Assembly (NCBI RefSeq): GCF_002973525.1
Contig: NZ_PVEN01000004.1
Location: 419,371-483,370 of the forward strand
Origin: Paraburkholderia sp. BL21I4N1
Lineage (GTDB): Bacteria; Pseudomonadota; Gammaproteobacteria; Burkholderiales; Burkholderiaceae
Direction of reading: 5' to 3'
Length of the DNA: 64,000 nt
Shown here: piece by piece, positions 26,529 through 36,619 of the stretch
Layout of the letters: the number at the start of each line of letters is the position of its first letter
Position numbering within the stretch: the stretch's first letter is position 1
Notes under the pieces: model-generated
Told to the model about the DNA's origin: nothing
Databases searched by the model: none
Seen by the model: only the letters and a program-made list of their open reading frames with translations
Translations under genes and position numbers: made by a program

Positions 26529-27908
26529 GTGGCAACTCGCCGCGTCCCTGACCGGATAGCCGTTTTTGCTCACGTGCCAGACCAGGCCGAAGGCGTGCAT
26601 CAATTCGTGCCGGCCGGCCTACTGGACAGTGAGACGGCCGCGGCCGACCAGCGCACGGTCAGTTTTGCCTACGGCACGCGCTACGTAAAACGCCCGGAGG
26701 CCTTTGAGGTCGACCCGCTTGCGCTAAATCTGGCAAACGCTCGCGAGAATCCGGGTACGCGGTGGTATCCGCTGCCGGAGGTCGGAGAATTTGGCGGTAT
26801 TCGCGATGCCGCGCCGGACGCATGGGGCCGTCGCGTTATCGAGGCCCGCCTCCATGCCGCGCCAAATAGCCTCGACGAATTCACCTATCTGCTGGAAGCC
26901 GGCAGCGATCGGGTCGGCGCGCTCGACGTCCGCGAACGCCTCGACACACCACCCCGGCAGGCCGCCGGCAACATGCTGGGCTTGCCGTATCTGCTTCAGG
27001 CCGCGGCGGCCGTCGAGGCAGGCGAACCGATCCCGGCGAATCTCCTGCCCTATCTGGGTGGCGCGCCGTCGGCCGGTGGCGCGCGCCCCAAGGCGTCCGT
27101 GCGCGACGAACACGGCGTGCTGTGGCTCGCCAAATTTCCGGCAAAAAACGACGCGTACAACCTGGCGATTGTCGAGGCAGGCGCTCTGGACCTGGCCCGT
27201 GCGGCCGGTCTGACGGTGCCGCCCGTGCGGGTGATCGCCGTGGGCGACCATCCTGTTCTGCTGATTCGCCGATTCGACCGTTTCTGGGCGCCGGCGGGCC
27301 AGCCGCTGGCGGCCATGGCGCGCGGCTACGACACCGAGCCGCAAGAAGGATTCACCGAAGGACGCATTCCGCAAGTCAGCGCGCTGACCCTGATGGCTTG
27401 CCCTGAGATGGAATCGATCGCCAAGGGTTATAAGGACCTCGCGCAGACCATCCGCGAGCAGGTTCATCCGCAGTGCATTGCGCGCGACAACGAAGAATTG
27501 TTTGCGCGGATGGTGCTCAACATCTTCGTGACCAATGACGACGACCACCTGCGCAATCACGCGTTCTCGTATGACGCACAGTTGCAAGGCTGGCGGCTGA
27601 GCCCTTTGTACGACGTGGTCCCGCGGCCGTCCGCATCGCAGGAGAGGCGCTTGCATTTGAGCGTTGGCACCCAGGGAAAACTGGCCACGCTAGACAACGC
27701 CATGAGCGAATTTGCGGCCTTCGTGCCGGATCGCCCCGCCGCTCTTGCCGTTATTCGCCGCGTGTGGGGTGCGGTTCGAAGCTGGAAGACGGTCTTCGAA
27801 GTCCAAGGCGCCACCCCGTCGCTTATCAGGATTCTCGAGCAGGCCATTCGGCCTTTGAACGAGATTGCCAGCGCGAAGCTCGAACACGAACTGCGCCGCA
27901 CTGCCTAG
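26529..27908 (+). CDS. hipA: HipA-like serine/threonine kinase toxin
   Basis: 459 residues. Starts at GTG with AAGGAG 7 bases upstream. HipA N-terminal domain at about 20-135, then the kinase: GGAPSAGGARPK (177-188, with Ser181 in the place of the autophosphorylated serine), the ATP lysine in LAKF (about 202), LLIRRFDR (244-251), catalytic TNDDDHLRNHAF (335-346) and the metal Asp in LSPLYDVVP. HipA toxins phosphorylate aminoacyl-tRNA synthetases and cause dormancy. All kinase residues seem present. The neighbour hipB is the antitoxin. Confidence 0.92.
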   Translation: MATRRVPDRIAVFAHVPDQAEGVHQFVPAGLLDSETAAADQRTVSFAYGTRYVKRPEAFEVDPLALNLANARENPGTRWYPLPEVGEFGGIRDAAPDAWGRRVIEARLHAAPNSLDEFTYLLEAGSDRVGALDVRERLDTPPRQAAGNMLGLPYLLQAAAAVEAGEPIPANLLPYLGGAPSAGGARPKASVRDEHGVLWLAKFPAKNDAYNLAIVEAGALDLARAAGLTVPPVRVIAVGDHPVLLIRRFDRFWAPAGQPLAAMARGYDTEPQEGFTEGRIPQVSALTLMACPEMESIAKGYKDLAQTIREQVHPQCIARDNEELFARMVLNIFVTNDDDHLRNHAFSYDAQLQGWRLSPLYDVVPRPSASQERRLHLSVGTQGKLATLDNAMSEFAAFVPDRPAALAVIRRVWGAVRSWKTVFEVQGATPSLIRILEQAIRPLNEIASAKLEHELRRTA

Positions 27909-27932
27909 CACCTCGGCGCATCGCAACGCGCG

Positions 27933-28316
27933 TCAAACCCAGTGATTCGCCGCCCACACCAACCTGGCGGCGCCGGCATGGTGATAGCGGCCGAGAATAT
28001 AGCGAATGCCGCCCTGGCATTCTTCGACCGCGTTGCCGAAAGACTTCTCGCCCTCAGGATTCAATCGGGATTGCGCCGGCAACAGCTGATAAAGCCCGCG
28101 CGCCGCAATCTTCGGATTGCGTAAGTTCACGACCCCGCCCGATTCCTGCGCCATCAACCACAATAAATCGTCGTATTGGGTCAGCGATACTTTTTCGATC
28201 GACAGCGCCTCGCGCAGCGCAAGCCGCGACGTGGTCGGAACGGTATTCGGATCGACGGCCACCCAGCCCTGTTTGGCCGGTTTCGCCTGGCGGTGATTGT
28301 GTGCGTGCTTACTCAT
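27933..28316 (-). CDS. Small lytic-transglycosylase-like (SLT fold) protein
   Basis: 127 residues. The part LLWLMAQESGGVVNLRNPKIAARGLYQLLPAQ shows the E-S and the RGLYQL motif of goose-lysozyme-like/SLT folds, and EECQGGIRYILGRYH matches the end of such domains. No signal peptide is visible; the N-terminus is His/Lys-rich. It could act on peptidoglycan or be a phage-type remnant. Convergent to hipA and only 24 bp from its stop. Confidence 0.7.
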   Translation of the reverse strand: MSKHAHNHRQAKPAKQGWVAVDPNTVPTTSRLALREALSIEKVSLTQYDDLLWLMAQESGGVVNLRNPKIAARGLYQLLPAQSRLNPEGEKSFGNAVEECQGGIRYILGRYHHAGAARLVWAANHWV

Positions 28317-28538
28317 AGTGAATAGTCGTTCGGATAATCGTTGGAAACAGACGGCTTACAGAACGATTAAATCATACGAATGCCCATCTCGGTTATTAAA
28401 ATGTAATGTACCCGACGATTTCCATGCGTCATGCAAGCCCCTGTCCGTCTGGACGCACCCTTTTCGGTTGTGCTACCGTACGCGCACTTGCAACGCCCGC
28501 TCCACCTTGCTGCTGAACCTCAGCAGAATCCAGCACGA
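28317..28538. other. Intergenic region before an orphan terminator
   Basis: About 220 bases between the divergent SLT-like gene and trmB. It includes A+T-rich sequence with TAAAAT at 28397-28402 and a small hairpin CTGCTG-AACCT-CAGCAG just before the terminator at 28539. No protein gene is supported. A small RNA or a leader ended by that terminator is possible. Confidence 0.4.
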
Positions 28539-28564
28539 GCCGCCTCCACGAAGGCGGCTTTTTT
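28539..28564 (+). terminator. Orphan rho-independent terminator upstream of trmB
   Basis: GCCGCC (28539-28544), 8-base loop, GGCGGC (28553-28558), TTTTTT (28559-28564). No protein gene ends just before it on the plus strand. It may end a small RNA or act as an attenuator for trmB. Confidence 0.75.
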
Positions 28565-28729
28565 GTAATGACGGCGGCCTGGCGACGCGATTCGCCGCGC
28601 ACTGCGCTGACCAACAGCGCAGTGCGAACCACGGCGGCTCCTGTCACGCGCAATACCCTGCGAGCGCCGAGCGCAGCGTACATACGCCGCCCGAGCCGCG
28701 CAGCCCTGACCCTTGTAGCAGCATCGACA

Positions 28730-29512
28730 ATGATCCACGATCCCAACGACGCCGGCCTGCCGGACGACCTCCCTACGCCTTCCAGCGCGACCGACACCCC
28801 GCCCGCCATCGACGACGGCGCCGCGCCGCAAGGCGAAGCCCTGCACCTGCGCCGCATCCGCAGCTTCGTGACACGCGCCGGCCGCGTCTCGACCGGCCAG
28901 CGCCGCGCAATGGACGAACTCGGTCCGCGCTTCGTGGTGCCGTACACACCGCAACAACCCGACTGGAACAGCGTGTTCGGCCGCACCGCGCCGCGCGTGC
29001 TGGAAATCGGCTTCGGCATGGGCGCGACCACGGCGGAGATCGCCTCGCACCGCCCTGACGACGACTTCCTCGGCGTCGAAGTGCACGAGCCCGGCGTCGG
29101 TGCGCTGCTGAAACTGATGGGCGAACAGAATATGTCGAACATCCGCATCATTCAGCACGACGCGGTGGAAGTGCTCGAGCAAATGATTGCGCCGGACAGC
29201 CTCGACGGCGCGCACATCTTTTTTCCGGATCCGTGGCACAAGGCGCGTCATCACAAGCGCAGGCTGATCCAGCCGAAGTTCGTCGCATTGCTGGTGTCGC
29301 GGCTGAAACCGGGCGCCTATCTGCACTGCGCCACCGACTGGCAAAACTACGCCGAGCAGATGCTCGAAGTACTGGGCGCGGAACCCGCGCTAGCCAATAC
29401 GGCCGACGGTTATGCCCCGCGCCCCGACTATCGTCCGGTGACCAAGTTCGAGCGCCGTGGGTTGCGGCTCGGACACGGCGTCTGGGATCTCGTATTCCGC
29501 AAACGCGGCTGA
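28730..29512 (+). CDS. trmB: tRNA (guanine-N7)-methyltransferase
   Basis: 260 residues from the ATG at 28730. Uses S-adenosylmethionine to methylate G46 of tRNA. Motifs: [11 protein letters not shown] (SAM site), [22 protein letters not shown], and the TrmB signature [16 protein letters not shown], then [14 protein letters not shown]. The first about 50 residues are disordered, as in other Burkholderia TrmB. The open frame extends upstream, but without homology. A bidirectional terminator follows. Confidence 0.95.
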   Translation: MIHDPNDAGLPDDLPTPSSATDTPPAIDDGAAPQGEALHLRRIRSFVTRAGRVSTGQRRAMDELGPRFVVPYTPQQPDWNSVFGRTAPRVLEIGFGMGATTAEIASHRPDDDFLGVEVHEPGVGALLKLMGEQNMSNIRIIQHDAVEVLEQMIAPDSLDGAHIFFPDPWHKARHHKRRLIQPKFVALLVSRLKPGAYLHCATDWQNYAEQMLEVLGAEPALANTADGYAPRPDYRPVTKFERRGLRLGHGVWDLVFRKRG

Positions 29513-29555
29513 CGGCAACGTCTCACGCGCGTCGCTAGAAACCCCTGTTGAAAAG

Positions 29556-29585
29556 CAAAAAGGTCCGCAAACGCGGACCTTTTTT
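29556..29585 (+). terminator. Bidirectional terminator between trmB and uppP
   Basis: 9-bp stem AAGGTCCGC / GCGGACCTT (29560-29568, 29573-29581), loop AAAC, flanked by an A run before and a T run after. It can end both convergent genes. Confidence 0.85.
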
Positions 29586-29619
29586 CATGGTTAAAGCTAA
29601 ATACCCGGCGCGAGAAAAC

Positions 29620-30456
29620 TTAATCCGCCCAGCTCAATGCACCGCTGTAACCCACCAGCAGGATCAACAGGCCGAAGCCGATCCGATACCACGCAAACAC
29701 CGTGAAATCGTGCGCGGCGATATAGCGCAGCAACCAGCGCACGCAGGCGAACGCGCTGACAAAGGCCGCCACGAAGCCGAGCGCGAAGCTGCCGAGCGCG
29801 TCGGCGGAAAGCAGGTGCCAATCTTTATAGAGCTCGTAAGCCGTCGCGCCGAAGATGATCGGAATCGCGAGGAAAAACGAAAATTCAGTGGCGACGCGGC
29901 GCTCGAGACCGAACAGCATCCCGCCGATGATCGTCGAGCCCGAGCGCGACATGCCCGGAATCAGCGCGAAACATTGCGCGAGGCCGACTTTCAACGCGTC
30001 GAGCGGGCGCAGATCGTCGACGTTTTGCACGCGTGCCGGCACATTGCCGCGCGCGCGCTGACGCGCTTCCGCCCACAGGATCACCACGCCGCCCGCCACC
30101 AGCGCGAACGCGACCGGCACCGGTGAAAACAGCGCCGCCTTAATCGACTTCTCGAACAGCAAGCCGAGCACGACGGCCGGAATCGTCGCGATGATCACGT
30201 TCAGCGCGAAGCGGCGCGCGTCGGGACGGCTCGGCAAGCCGGCCACCACGCTGCCGATACGTCGCCGGAACTCCCAGCACACAGCGAGAATGGCGCCGAG
30301 CTGGATCACGACATCGAAGGTTTTCGCGTGGTCGTCCGTGAAGTTCAGCAGACTGCCCGCGACGATCAGATGCCCGGTGCTCGACACCGGCAAAAATTCC
30401 GTCAACCCTTCGACGACGCCCAGAATCAGCGCCTTGCAAGCCATTAGCCAGTCCAT
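29620..30456 (-). CDS. uppP: Undecaprenyl-diphosphatase
   Basis: 278 residues, about eight membrane helices. Removes the terminal phosphate of undecaprenyl diphosphate, recycling the lipid carrier for peptidoglycan. Conserved elements: [19 protein letters not shown] near the N-terminus with catalytic Glu and Ser, and [14 protein letters not shown] in the second half with its Arg. The length matches BacA/UppP (about 270). Overexpression of this family gives bacitracin resistance. Confidence 0.95.
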   Translation of the reverse strand: MDWLMACKALILGVVEGLTEFLPVSSTGHLIVAGSLLNFTDDHAKTFDVVIQLGAILAVCWEFRRRIGSVVAGLPSRPDARRFALNVIIATIPAVVLGLLFEKSIKAALFSPVPVAFALVAGGVVILWAEARQRARGNVPARVQNVDDLRPLDALKVGLAQCFALIPGMSRSGSTIIGGMLFGLERRVATEFSFFLAIPIIFGATAYELYKDWHLLSADALGSFALGFVAAFVSAFACVRWLLRYIAAHDFTVFAWYRIGFGLLILLVGYSGALSWAD

Positions 30457-30535
30457 CCGTGACCCTCATCGCGGTAAATAATCGGAACGACAGGGCCGGC
30501 ACGGTCAGGCGCGGCCCTGACGGCCGCGCGCCACG

Positions 30536-31129
30536 TCATTTTTCGACGATCTGCACGCGTATGCCGTTTGTAAGGATTGTGATTGTACCGGGTTCGTAAT
30601 TCACGCCGGCAAATTGCAACTGTTCGGGCTTAAAGGTGTAAATCGGATAGTTGGTCAGCAACTGGGTGGCGAGCACCGCCGCGGCGGCGCTGATCTGCTG
30701 CGTATAGGCCTGCGCCTGGCCGCTGACGCTGACGTTGTCGACGTTCGGCGACTTCAGGACGACCGATTTGCTGGCGGCGTCGTAAGCGAGTTCACTCGAT
30801 AGCGTGAAGACGCCGTCAACCGGCTGCGGCATGAACGGGCTCGCGAAACGCGCGTCGAGCTTTACCGAGATGCGGTTCGCGTCCGGCAGGAAACCGACCA
30901 CGGGATTGGACAGCGCGACGTCGAATACTTGCGAAACCGTGCGCTGATACGGGAATTTGCGCTGCACCGCGTCCTGCACCTGCTGCTGCGAGAACGTGTA
31001 GTGCGAAGGGATGAACGGGAAAGTCGGCGTCGCGCAGGCGGTCAGCGAGACGGTGATGCCCAGCGCGCTACAGCATGTCAGCGCGGCGAGCAGAAAGCGG
31101 CGCCGGGCCGGCGCGGTGGGTTCAATCAT
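30536..31129 (-). CDS. DUF1439 lipoprotein
   Basis: 197 residues from the ATG at 31127-31129, with GGAGA 7 bases upstream. The N-terminus (ARRRFLLAALTCCSALGITV, SLTACATPT) shows a lipoprotein signal peptide with lipobox LTAC. The rest matches the DUF1439 fold: FSQQQVQDAVQRKFPYQR and FTLSSELAYDAASK. Probably an outer-membrane-associated lipid-binding-like protein; no reaction is known. Confidence 0.85.
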   Translation of the reverse strand: MIEPTAPARRRFLLAALTCCSALGITVSLTACATPTFPFIPSHYTFSQQQVQDAVQRKFPYQRTVSQVFDVALSNPVVGFLPDANRISVKLDARFASPFMPQPVDGVFTLSSELAYDAASKSVVLKSPNVDNVSVSGQAQAYTQQISAAAAVLATQLLTNYPIYTFKPEQLQFAGVNYEPGTITILTNGIRVQIVEK

Positions 31130-31157
31130 GCGGAATCTCCTGGGAAAAGCGGTTCGT

Positions 31158-31598
31158 TCATGCGGTTCGTGTCGAGGTGGTTGTGTCGACACGCGGCCGG
31201 GTTTGCACTTCGAGTTGCGTCAGCCATGCGAGGGCTTCGCTGCGCTCCGTGCCGCACATTTCCGTCTGCGGTTGCAGACCGGAACAGCACGCCGGCCGCT
31301 CCGGCCGACCGAAGATCGCGCAGCGCAGATCGTCGCCGAGTTGCACGCAGCGCACGCCGGCCGGCTTACCGTCGGGCATGCCGGGAATCGGACTCGAAAT
31401 CGACGGCGCGATACAGCACGCGCCGCAATCGGGCCGGCAGGCGTGACCTGCGACCCGAAACGGCGACTCGCGTTTCCCCGTGCCTTCCTGCACGGCTTTT
31501 GGCGCCGGGTTTCGCACGCCGATTTGCCCTTCGAATTGCCCGTCATTTCGCACTTGATCTTTCACTTCGTTCACCACGTCATTCGCCGCGTCACCCAT
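31158..31598 (-). CDS. YkgJ-family cysteine-cluster protein
   Basis: 146 residues from the ATG at 31596-31598; another ATG at 31658 adds 20 residues. The Cys cluster is CRPDCGACC, then [31 protein letters not shown]. This is the spacing of YkgJ (UPF0153) proteins, thought to bind iron or zinc. The N-terminal 50 residues are poorly conserved, which makes the start uncertain. Divergent from hemN. Confidence 0.78.
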   Translation of the reverse strand: MGDAANDVVNEVKDQVRNDGQFEGQIGVRNPAPKAVQEGTGKRESPFRVAGHACRPDCGACCIAPSISSPIPGMPDGKPAGVRCVQLGDDLRCAIFGRPERPACCSGLQPQTEMCGTERSEALAWLTQLEVQTRPRVDTTTSTRTA

Positions 31599-31830
31599 GC
31601 CGTTTTTCCCAAACCACGCACCGCCATCATCCTGTAGACCCGCATTGTGCCATCGCATTCCATGCGACCTTTTTACGCAATCCAGCAAACGGTCGCTCAC
31701 GTAAACTCGAAAGATCACAAAGGCCGCGCTCAACAGGCAGCGACCCTCGGCGTACGACCCGACCCGATCCGCTCGGGCGAAGCGCGCCCGAGCCTGCCTC
31801 TTCCGGGTGGCCAACCAACCCGAGCCCCTC

Positions 31831-33216
31831 ATGACCACCGCCGAGTCGCTGTTCCGCCCCGATCTGCTCGCCAAATACAGCGCGAACGGTCCACGGTATA
31901 CGTCCTATCCGACCGCGCTGCAGTTCCACGATACGTTCGATCCCGCCGACTACCTGCGCGCCGCCGCCGACCCGGGCGCCGCCACGACGGACCTGTCGCT
32001 GTACTTCCACATCCCGTTCTGCGACACCGTGTGCTTCTACTGCGGCTGCAACAAGGTCGCGACAAAAAACCGCGCCCACGCGCGGCCCTATCTCGACCAG
32101 TTGAAGCACGAGATGGCGTTACAAGCTGCCTGTTTCGACACGCGGCGTCCGGTGTCGCAGCTGCATTTAGGCGGCGGCACGCCGACCTTCCTCTCGCACG
32201 ACGAAATGGCGGAGTTGATGGCCGCCGCGCGCGAACACTTCGCGTTGCTGCCCGAAGCGGAAGGCGAATATTCGATCGAAGTCGATCCGCGTGAAGCCTC
32301 GCCCGACACCATCGCTCATTTACGCACGCTCGGCTTCAACCGCCTCAGTCTCGGCGTACAGGATTTCGATCCGGTCGTGCAGCAGGCCATCAACCGCATT
32401 CAGCCGCTCGAGATGACCGGGTCGGTGATGCAAGCCGCGCGCGAGACCGGCTTTCATTCGATCGGCGTCGATCTGATCTACGGGCTGCCGCATCAAACGG
32501 TCGAGAGCTTCAGCCGCACGCTCGACACGATGCTCGAACTCGCGCCGGATCGGCTCTCGGTGTTCGCTTACGCGCATATGCCGCAGCTCTTCAAGATGCA
32601 ACGGCAAATGGACCCGGTCACGCTGCCGTCGCCGACCGTGCGGCTCGCGCTCCTGCAACGGGTGGTGGAGCGATTGACCAGCGCGGGCTATGTGTACATC
32701 GGCATGGATCACTTCGCGCTGCCCACCGACGAGCTCGCGCGTGCCCAGGCGCAGCGTACCTTGCACCGCAATTTCCAGGGCTACAGCACGCGCGCGGAAT
32801 GCGATCTGATCGGCTTCGGTGCGTCGTCGATCGGCAAGGTCGGCGACGTCTACGCGCAGAACATCAAGGATCTGCCCGGCTACGGCGCGGCGATCGACGC
32901 CGGCCGGCTCGCGATCACACGCGGCGTGCGCCTCACGGCCGACGACCGTCTGCGCCGCGACGTGATTACGCAACTGATGTGCAATCTGGAACTCCGCTTC
33001 GACGAATTCGAAGCGGCCTACGGCATTCGCTTCGCCGACACGTTCGAGCCCGAGCTGGAGCGTCTGCGCGGTTTCGAAGACGACGGACTGGTCACGCTCG
33101 GCGCCAGCAGGCTCGAAGTGCGGATGGCCGGACGCATGCTGGTACGCAACATCGCGATGGTGTTCGATCGCTACCTCGGCCAGCAGACACTCGAGCGATT
33201 TTCGCGGACGGTTTGA
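31831..33216 (+). CDS. hemN: Oxygen-independent coproporphyrinogen III oxidase
   Basis: 461 residues (E. coli HemN: 457). Radical-SAM enzyme that converts coproporphyrinogen III to protoporphyrinogen IX without oxygen. The iron-sulfur motif is [12 protein letters not shown] (CxxxCxxC). Close matches to Hem[70 protein letters not shown] at 31807 is an alternative start. Expected to act under low oxygen; no Anr/Fnr box was evident in the short upstream region. Confidence 0.95.
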   Translation: MTTAESLFRPDLLAKYSANGPRYTSYPTALQFHDTFDPADYLRAAADPGAATTDLSLYFHIPFCDTVCFYCGCNKVATKNRAHARPYLDQLKHEMALQAACFDTRRPVSQLHLGGGTPTFLSHDEMAELMAAAREHFALLPEAEGEYSIEVDPREASPDTIAHLRTLGFNRLSLGVQDFDPVVQQAINRIQPLEMTGSVMQAARETGFHSIGVDLIYGLPHQTVESFSRTLDTMLELAPDRLSVFAYAHMPQLFKMQRQMDPVTLPSPTVRLALLQRVVERLTSAGYVYIGMDHFALPTDELARAQAQRTLHRNFQGYSTRAECDLIGFGASSIGKVGDVYAQNIKDLPGYGAAIDAGRLAITRGVRLTADDRLRRDVITQLMCNLELRFDEFEAAYGIRFADTFEPELERLRGFEDDGLVTLGASRLEVRMAGRMLVRNIAMVFDRYLGQQTLERFSRTV

Positions 33217-33322
33217 CGGCATGGCGGCCGAATCGAGCAACCGGCTTGCCCGTCGTCCGATTTTTTGCCATAATCTGCGTCTTCGCCGCGCGCCATGTTC
33301 CGACGCGTGTGCTGCAAGACCT

Positions 33323-33407
33323 GCCCAGGTGGTGAAATTGGTAGACGCAGGGGACTCAAAATCCCCCGCCGCAAGGCGTGCCGGTTCGATTCCGGCCCTG
33401 GGCACCA
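33323..33407 (+). tRNA. tRNA-Leu (anticodon CAA)
   Basis: 85 bases including CCA, a class II tRNA with a long variable arm. Acceptor stem GCCCAGG with CCTGGGC, discriminator A. The anticodon loop CTCAAAA gives CAA (reads UUG). The T arm CCGG-TTCGATT-CCGG is intact. Confidence 0.97.
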
Positions 33408-33440
33408 AATCGAATTCAAGTTCGACCAGTTAGTTTGAAT

Positions 33441-33476
33441 AAAACCCGCGAGAGCATAAAGCTTCGCGGGTTTTTT
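33441..33476 (+). terminator. Terminator after tRNA-Leu
   Basis: Stem AAACCCGCGA / TCGCGGGTTT (33442-33451, 33464-33473) followed by Ts. The A run at its left side also lets it work for the convergent ACT-domain gene. Confidence 0.85.
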
Positions 33477-33489
33477 CATGCGCGCGTGG

Positions 33490-33903
33490 TTATGCTTCCG
33501 CCGCGTCGGGTGGCGCCGACAACGCACGCAAGATCGTCATCGCGTCATCCACACGCTCGGCCGGCACGAACAGATGGTCGTGATAAAAGGCCGACACCAC
33601 GTTGCACGCAATTTGCGCTTGCGCCAGCTTCGTCGAGATCACGGCCAGAAACCCCACGGCGGCAAGGTCCGAATGAACCGTCAACGTAATCATGCGCGCG
33701 GTGAAGTCGTAGGCAATGCCGAGGCGGTCGGCATCCGACTGATCGAGAATCGCGGTCAGGCCTTCGGCCTCGTGGAACAGGCAGACCGCGTCGACGCCCA
33801 CCGGCATCCGGCGATCGGCAATGCTACAGAAAACATAAGCCGGCGCGGCGACGATCGGCGTCATGTCGCGTAGCAACTGTTCGAGATCGCGGCTCGCTTC
33901 CAT
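33490..33903 (-). CDS. ACT-domain protein of the COG3602 type
   Basis: 137 residues from the ATG at 33901-33903. Two ACT-like halves: LLRDMTPIVAAPAYVFCSI and a C-terminal one with TLTVHSDLAAVGFLAVISTKLA. The piece NVVSAFYHDHLFVP is typical of this family. ACT domains bind small ligands, often amino acids; no enzyme domain is present. It starts 11 bp downstream of the aroP stop, so the two are likely one operon and the protein may sense amino acid state. Confidence 0.82.
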   Translation of the reverse strand: MEASRDLEQLLRDMTPIVAAPAYVFCSIADRRMPVGVDAVCLFHEAEGLTAILDQSDADRLGIAYDFTARMITLTVHSDLAAVGFLAVISTKLAQAQIACNVVSAFYHDHLFVPAERVDDAMTILRALSAPPDAAEA

Positions 33904-33914
33904 CGCTTTCCTCC

Positions 33915-35303
33915 TTATCGCCCTGCCACTCGCGCGCCGCCTTGCAGCGCCGCGCGCCGGCGCTTGAACACATAGCCGACCCACATCACCACCAGCCACG
34001 CCGGCACGAGCCACACCGAGACCGACAACCCCGGCGTCATGGCCAGAATCACGAGCACCAGCGCCATGAACGCGAGGCAGATGTAGTTGCTGAGCGGGAA
34101 CCAGATCGACTTGAACACCAGCGTCTCGCCCGCCGCCACCATCGCCTTGCGCGACTTCAGATGCGTCAGGCTGATTAGCGCCCAGTTCAGCACCAACGCG
34201 GCAACCACCAGCGCCATCAGCAAACCGAGCGCTTCGGCCGGAATCAGATAGTTGACGATCACGCAGGTGAACGTGGCGAGCGCCGACAAACCGATTGCCA
34301 TATACGGCACGCCACGGCGGTCGACCTTCATCAGCGCGCGCGGCGCGTTGCCCTGCTCCGCGAGACCGTAGAGCATGCGGCTATTCGCATACACGCCGCT
34401 GTTGTACACCGACAGCGCCGCCGTCAGCACCACCACGTTGAGCACGTTCGCGGTCAGCGTCGAACCGATCTGAGAGAAAATCATCACGAACGGGCTGCCG
34501 CCAGCCGCCACTTCATTCCACGGATACAGCGAGAGCAACACCGTCAGCGAGCAGATGTAAAAAATCAGGATCCGATAGATCACCTGATTCACCGCTTTCG
34601 GAATGCTTTTTTGCGGCTGATCGGCCTCGGCTGCCGTGATACCGATCAACTCCAGGCCGCCGAACGAGAACATGATGACGGCGAGCATCATGAAGAGGCC
34701 GTGAAAGCCGTGCGGGAAGAAGCCGCCATGAGTCCACAGATTGGTGATCGACGCTTGCGGACCGCCGTGACCGCTGAACAGCAGATAACCACCGAACAGA
34801 ATCATGCCGATCACCGCCACCACCTTGATGATGGCGAACCAGAATTCGGTTTCGCCATACGCCTTGACGTTGGCGAGATTGATCGCATTGATGGCGACGA
34901 AGCACACCAGCGCCGACACCCACGCCGGCACGCCGGGCCACCAGTAATGCACATAGGTGCCGACCGCGGTCAGCTCGGCCATGCTCACGAGCACGTACAG
35001 CACCCAGTAATTCCAGCCCGACAGAAAGCCGGGAAAGTCGCCCCAATATTTGTACGCGAAGTGGCTGAATGAGCCGGCCACCGGTTCCTGCGCAACCATT
35101 TCGCCGAGCTGCCGCATGATCATGAAGGCGATGATGCCGCCGATGGCGTAGCCGAGAATCATCGACGGGCCGGCGGCCTGCAACACGCTGGCGGAGCCGA
35201 GAAACAGGCCGGTGCCGATCGCGCCGCCCAGCGCGATCAACTGGATATGGCGATTCTTGAGCCCGCGCTTCAGGCCGTCTTGCTGCTGTGCACTATTCAA
35301 CAT
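33915..35303 (-). CDS. aroP: Aromatic amino acid permease (AroP type)
   Basis: 462 residues, twelve hydrophobic segments, APC family. Very close to E. coli AroP throughout: LKRGLKNRHIQLIALGGAIG, GTGLFLGSAS, IMRQLGEMVAQEPVAGSFSH, SFGGLELIGITAAEAD and LTAALSVYNSGVYANSRM. It should import Phe, Tyr and Trp by proton symport. ProY/PheP-type paralogues share many of these motifs, so the substrate range is inferred. Followed by the ACT gene in the same direction. Confidence 0.87.
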   Translation of the reverse strand: MLNSAQQQDGLKRGLKNRHIQLIALGGAIGTGLFLGSASVLQAAGPSMILGYAIGGIIAFMIMRQLGEMVAQEPVAGSFSHFAYKYWGDFPGFLSGWNYWVLYVLVSMAELTAVGTYVHYWWPGVPAWVSALVCFVAINAINLANVKAYGETEFWFAIIKVVAVIGMILFGGYLLFSGHGGPQASITNLWTHGGFFPHGFHGLFMMLAVIMFSFGGLELIGITAAEADQPQKSIPKAVNQVIYRILIFYICSLTVLLSLYPWNEVAAGGSPFVMIFSQIGSTLTANVLNVVVLTAALSVYNSGVYANSRMLYGLAEQGNAPRALMKVDRRGVPYMAIGLSALATFTCVIVNYLIPAEALGLLMALVVAALVLNWALISLTHLKSRKAMVAAGETLVFKSIWFPLSNYICLAFMALVLVILAMTPGLSVSVWLVPAWLVVMWVGYVFKRRRAALQGGARVAGR

Positions 35304-35515
35304 TGCGCCCCAGTGTATGGATATCGATCACCCGATCGGACTTATGGTCCCTGCCGGGCACAACCCGAAATTTTACCGTGGCCGATATAAGTCAAATACT
35401 GGGAGCAACCCGCGCTTCGTTCAGCGCCGCACTTAACGGCGCGGTTAGGGATTGTCACTGGCCTGGGGCTTCTGTATGGTCGCCTAGTCGAGCTTCCCGC
35501 CTTCGGAGATTCAAC

Positions 35516-36496
35516 ATGTTGCCCAAACGCCTGCTTTGCGCCGCTGTTTTGTGTCTCTGTTTCGCGGGGACAGGCGTGCGCGCCCAAACCGCGGCGCCTG
35601 CCGAGGCGCCCATGGCGACACCCAACGTGGCACCCGCTCCGGAACCCGTCGACGAACCCGGCATGGAAGCCAGCGCGCCCGAAGCGCCCGCTTTACCCGC
35701 TGCCCAGCCGCCTATGAAGCCGCCCACACCTGCGGCGCCAGCACCCGCCCCAACACCCAGCGCCGCCGCCCCCACACCGCCCGCCGTGCCGATGACCGGC
35801 CCCGTACGCAACATCGTGCTGGTGCATGGCGCGTTCGTCGATGGGTCGAGCTGGAACGGCGTGGTCGCCAAACTGCAGCAGAAGGGTTATCACGTGAGTT
35901 CGGTGCAAAACCCGCTGACGTCCCTCGCCGACGACGTCGCCGCGACCCGTCGCGTGCTCGCGCGGCAGGACGGACCGACCATGCTGGTAGGCCATTCGTG
36001 GGGCGGCGTGGTGATCACCGAAGCAGGCGCGAACGCGCCGAATGTAGCGGGTCTCGTGTACATCGCGGCGATTGCGCCGGACCTTCACGAGTCGGCCCAG
36101 GATCTGATGAAGCGCGCCGAGCCGATGCCGGCGGGCAAGGCGATCATTCCTGACGCGAGCGGTTTTCTTTGGCTCGATCGCACGAAATATCATGCGGACT
36201 TTGCCGCGGACGTACCCGAGAATCTCACGCGCGTACTCGCCACCGCGCAGGTGCCGATCGCCGCGAAGGCCTTCAGCGAAACGGTCAGTCACGTAGCGTG
36301 GAGAGAAAAGCCGTCATGGTATGTGTTGACGACCAAAGACCGCGCCGTATCGCCGGACGTCGAAAAATTCATGGCCGACCGAATGGGCGCGAAGATCGTG
36401 CCGATGGCGTCGAGCCATCTCGCGCCGGTGTCGCATGCCGCTGCGATTGCCGATGTGATCGATCGCGCGGCGCGGGAATTGAGCCGGCAGCAATAG
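35516..36496 (+). CDS. Exported alpha/beta hydrolase with Pro/Ala-rich linker
   Basis: 326 residues from the ATG at 35516 (GGAG 9 bases upstream). Signal peptide MLPKRLLCAAVLCLCFAGTG, cleavage near VRAQ. Residues 25-95 are a Pro/Ala linker. The hydrolase starts at RNIVLVHGAFVDGSSWNGV; the nucleophile is Ser in GHSWGG, with the His in SSHLAPVSH near the end. Resembles the methylketone-synthase/EstC-type esterases. Substrate unknown; export to the periplasm is predicted. Confidence 0.85.
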   Translation: MLPKRLLCAAVLCLCFAGTGVRAQTAAPAEAPMATPNVAPAPEPVDEPGMEASAPEAPALPAAQPPMKPPTPAAPAPAPTPSAAAPTPPAVPMTGPVRNIVLVHGAFVDGSSWNGVVAKLQQKGYHVSSVQNPLTSLADDVAATRRVLARQDGPTMLVGHSWGGVVITEAGANAPNVAGLVYIAAIAPDLHESAQDLMKRAEPMPAGKAIIPDASGFLWLDRTKYHADFAADVPENLTRVLATAQVPIAAKAFSETVSHVAWREKPSWYVLTTKDRAVSPDVEKFMADRMGAKIVPMASSHLAPVSHAAAIADVIDRAARELSRQQ

Positions 36497-36595
36497 CGGC
36501 TTACGCTCGGTTCGTGCGTATGCGCGGCAACGTGACCGCGCATACGCCAGCTAACTTATTACGCGATCCGATCGCGCTTCAGTGGCCGTCGAACC

Positions 36596-36619
36596 ACTTC
36601 AGTACTTCAGTACTTCAGC
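36596..36619. repeat. Three tandem 8-bp units ACTTCAGT at the poxB stop
   Basis: ACTTCAGT at 36596-36603 and 36604-36611, ACTTCAGC at 36612-36619. The third unit contains the poxB stop codon (minus strand), so changes in copy number would alter only the 3' untranslated region. Confidence 0.7.

Noticed and set aside
25780..28316. hipBA region as a genomic island inserted at tRNA-Gly
   Set aside because: I found no repeat of the tRNA 3' end downstream and no integrase; hipBA has high-GC composition like its surroundings.
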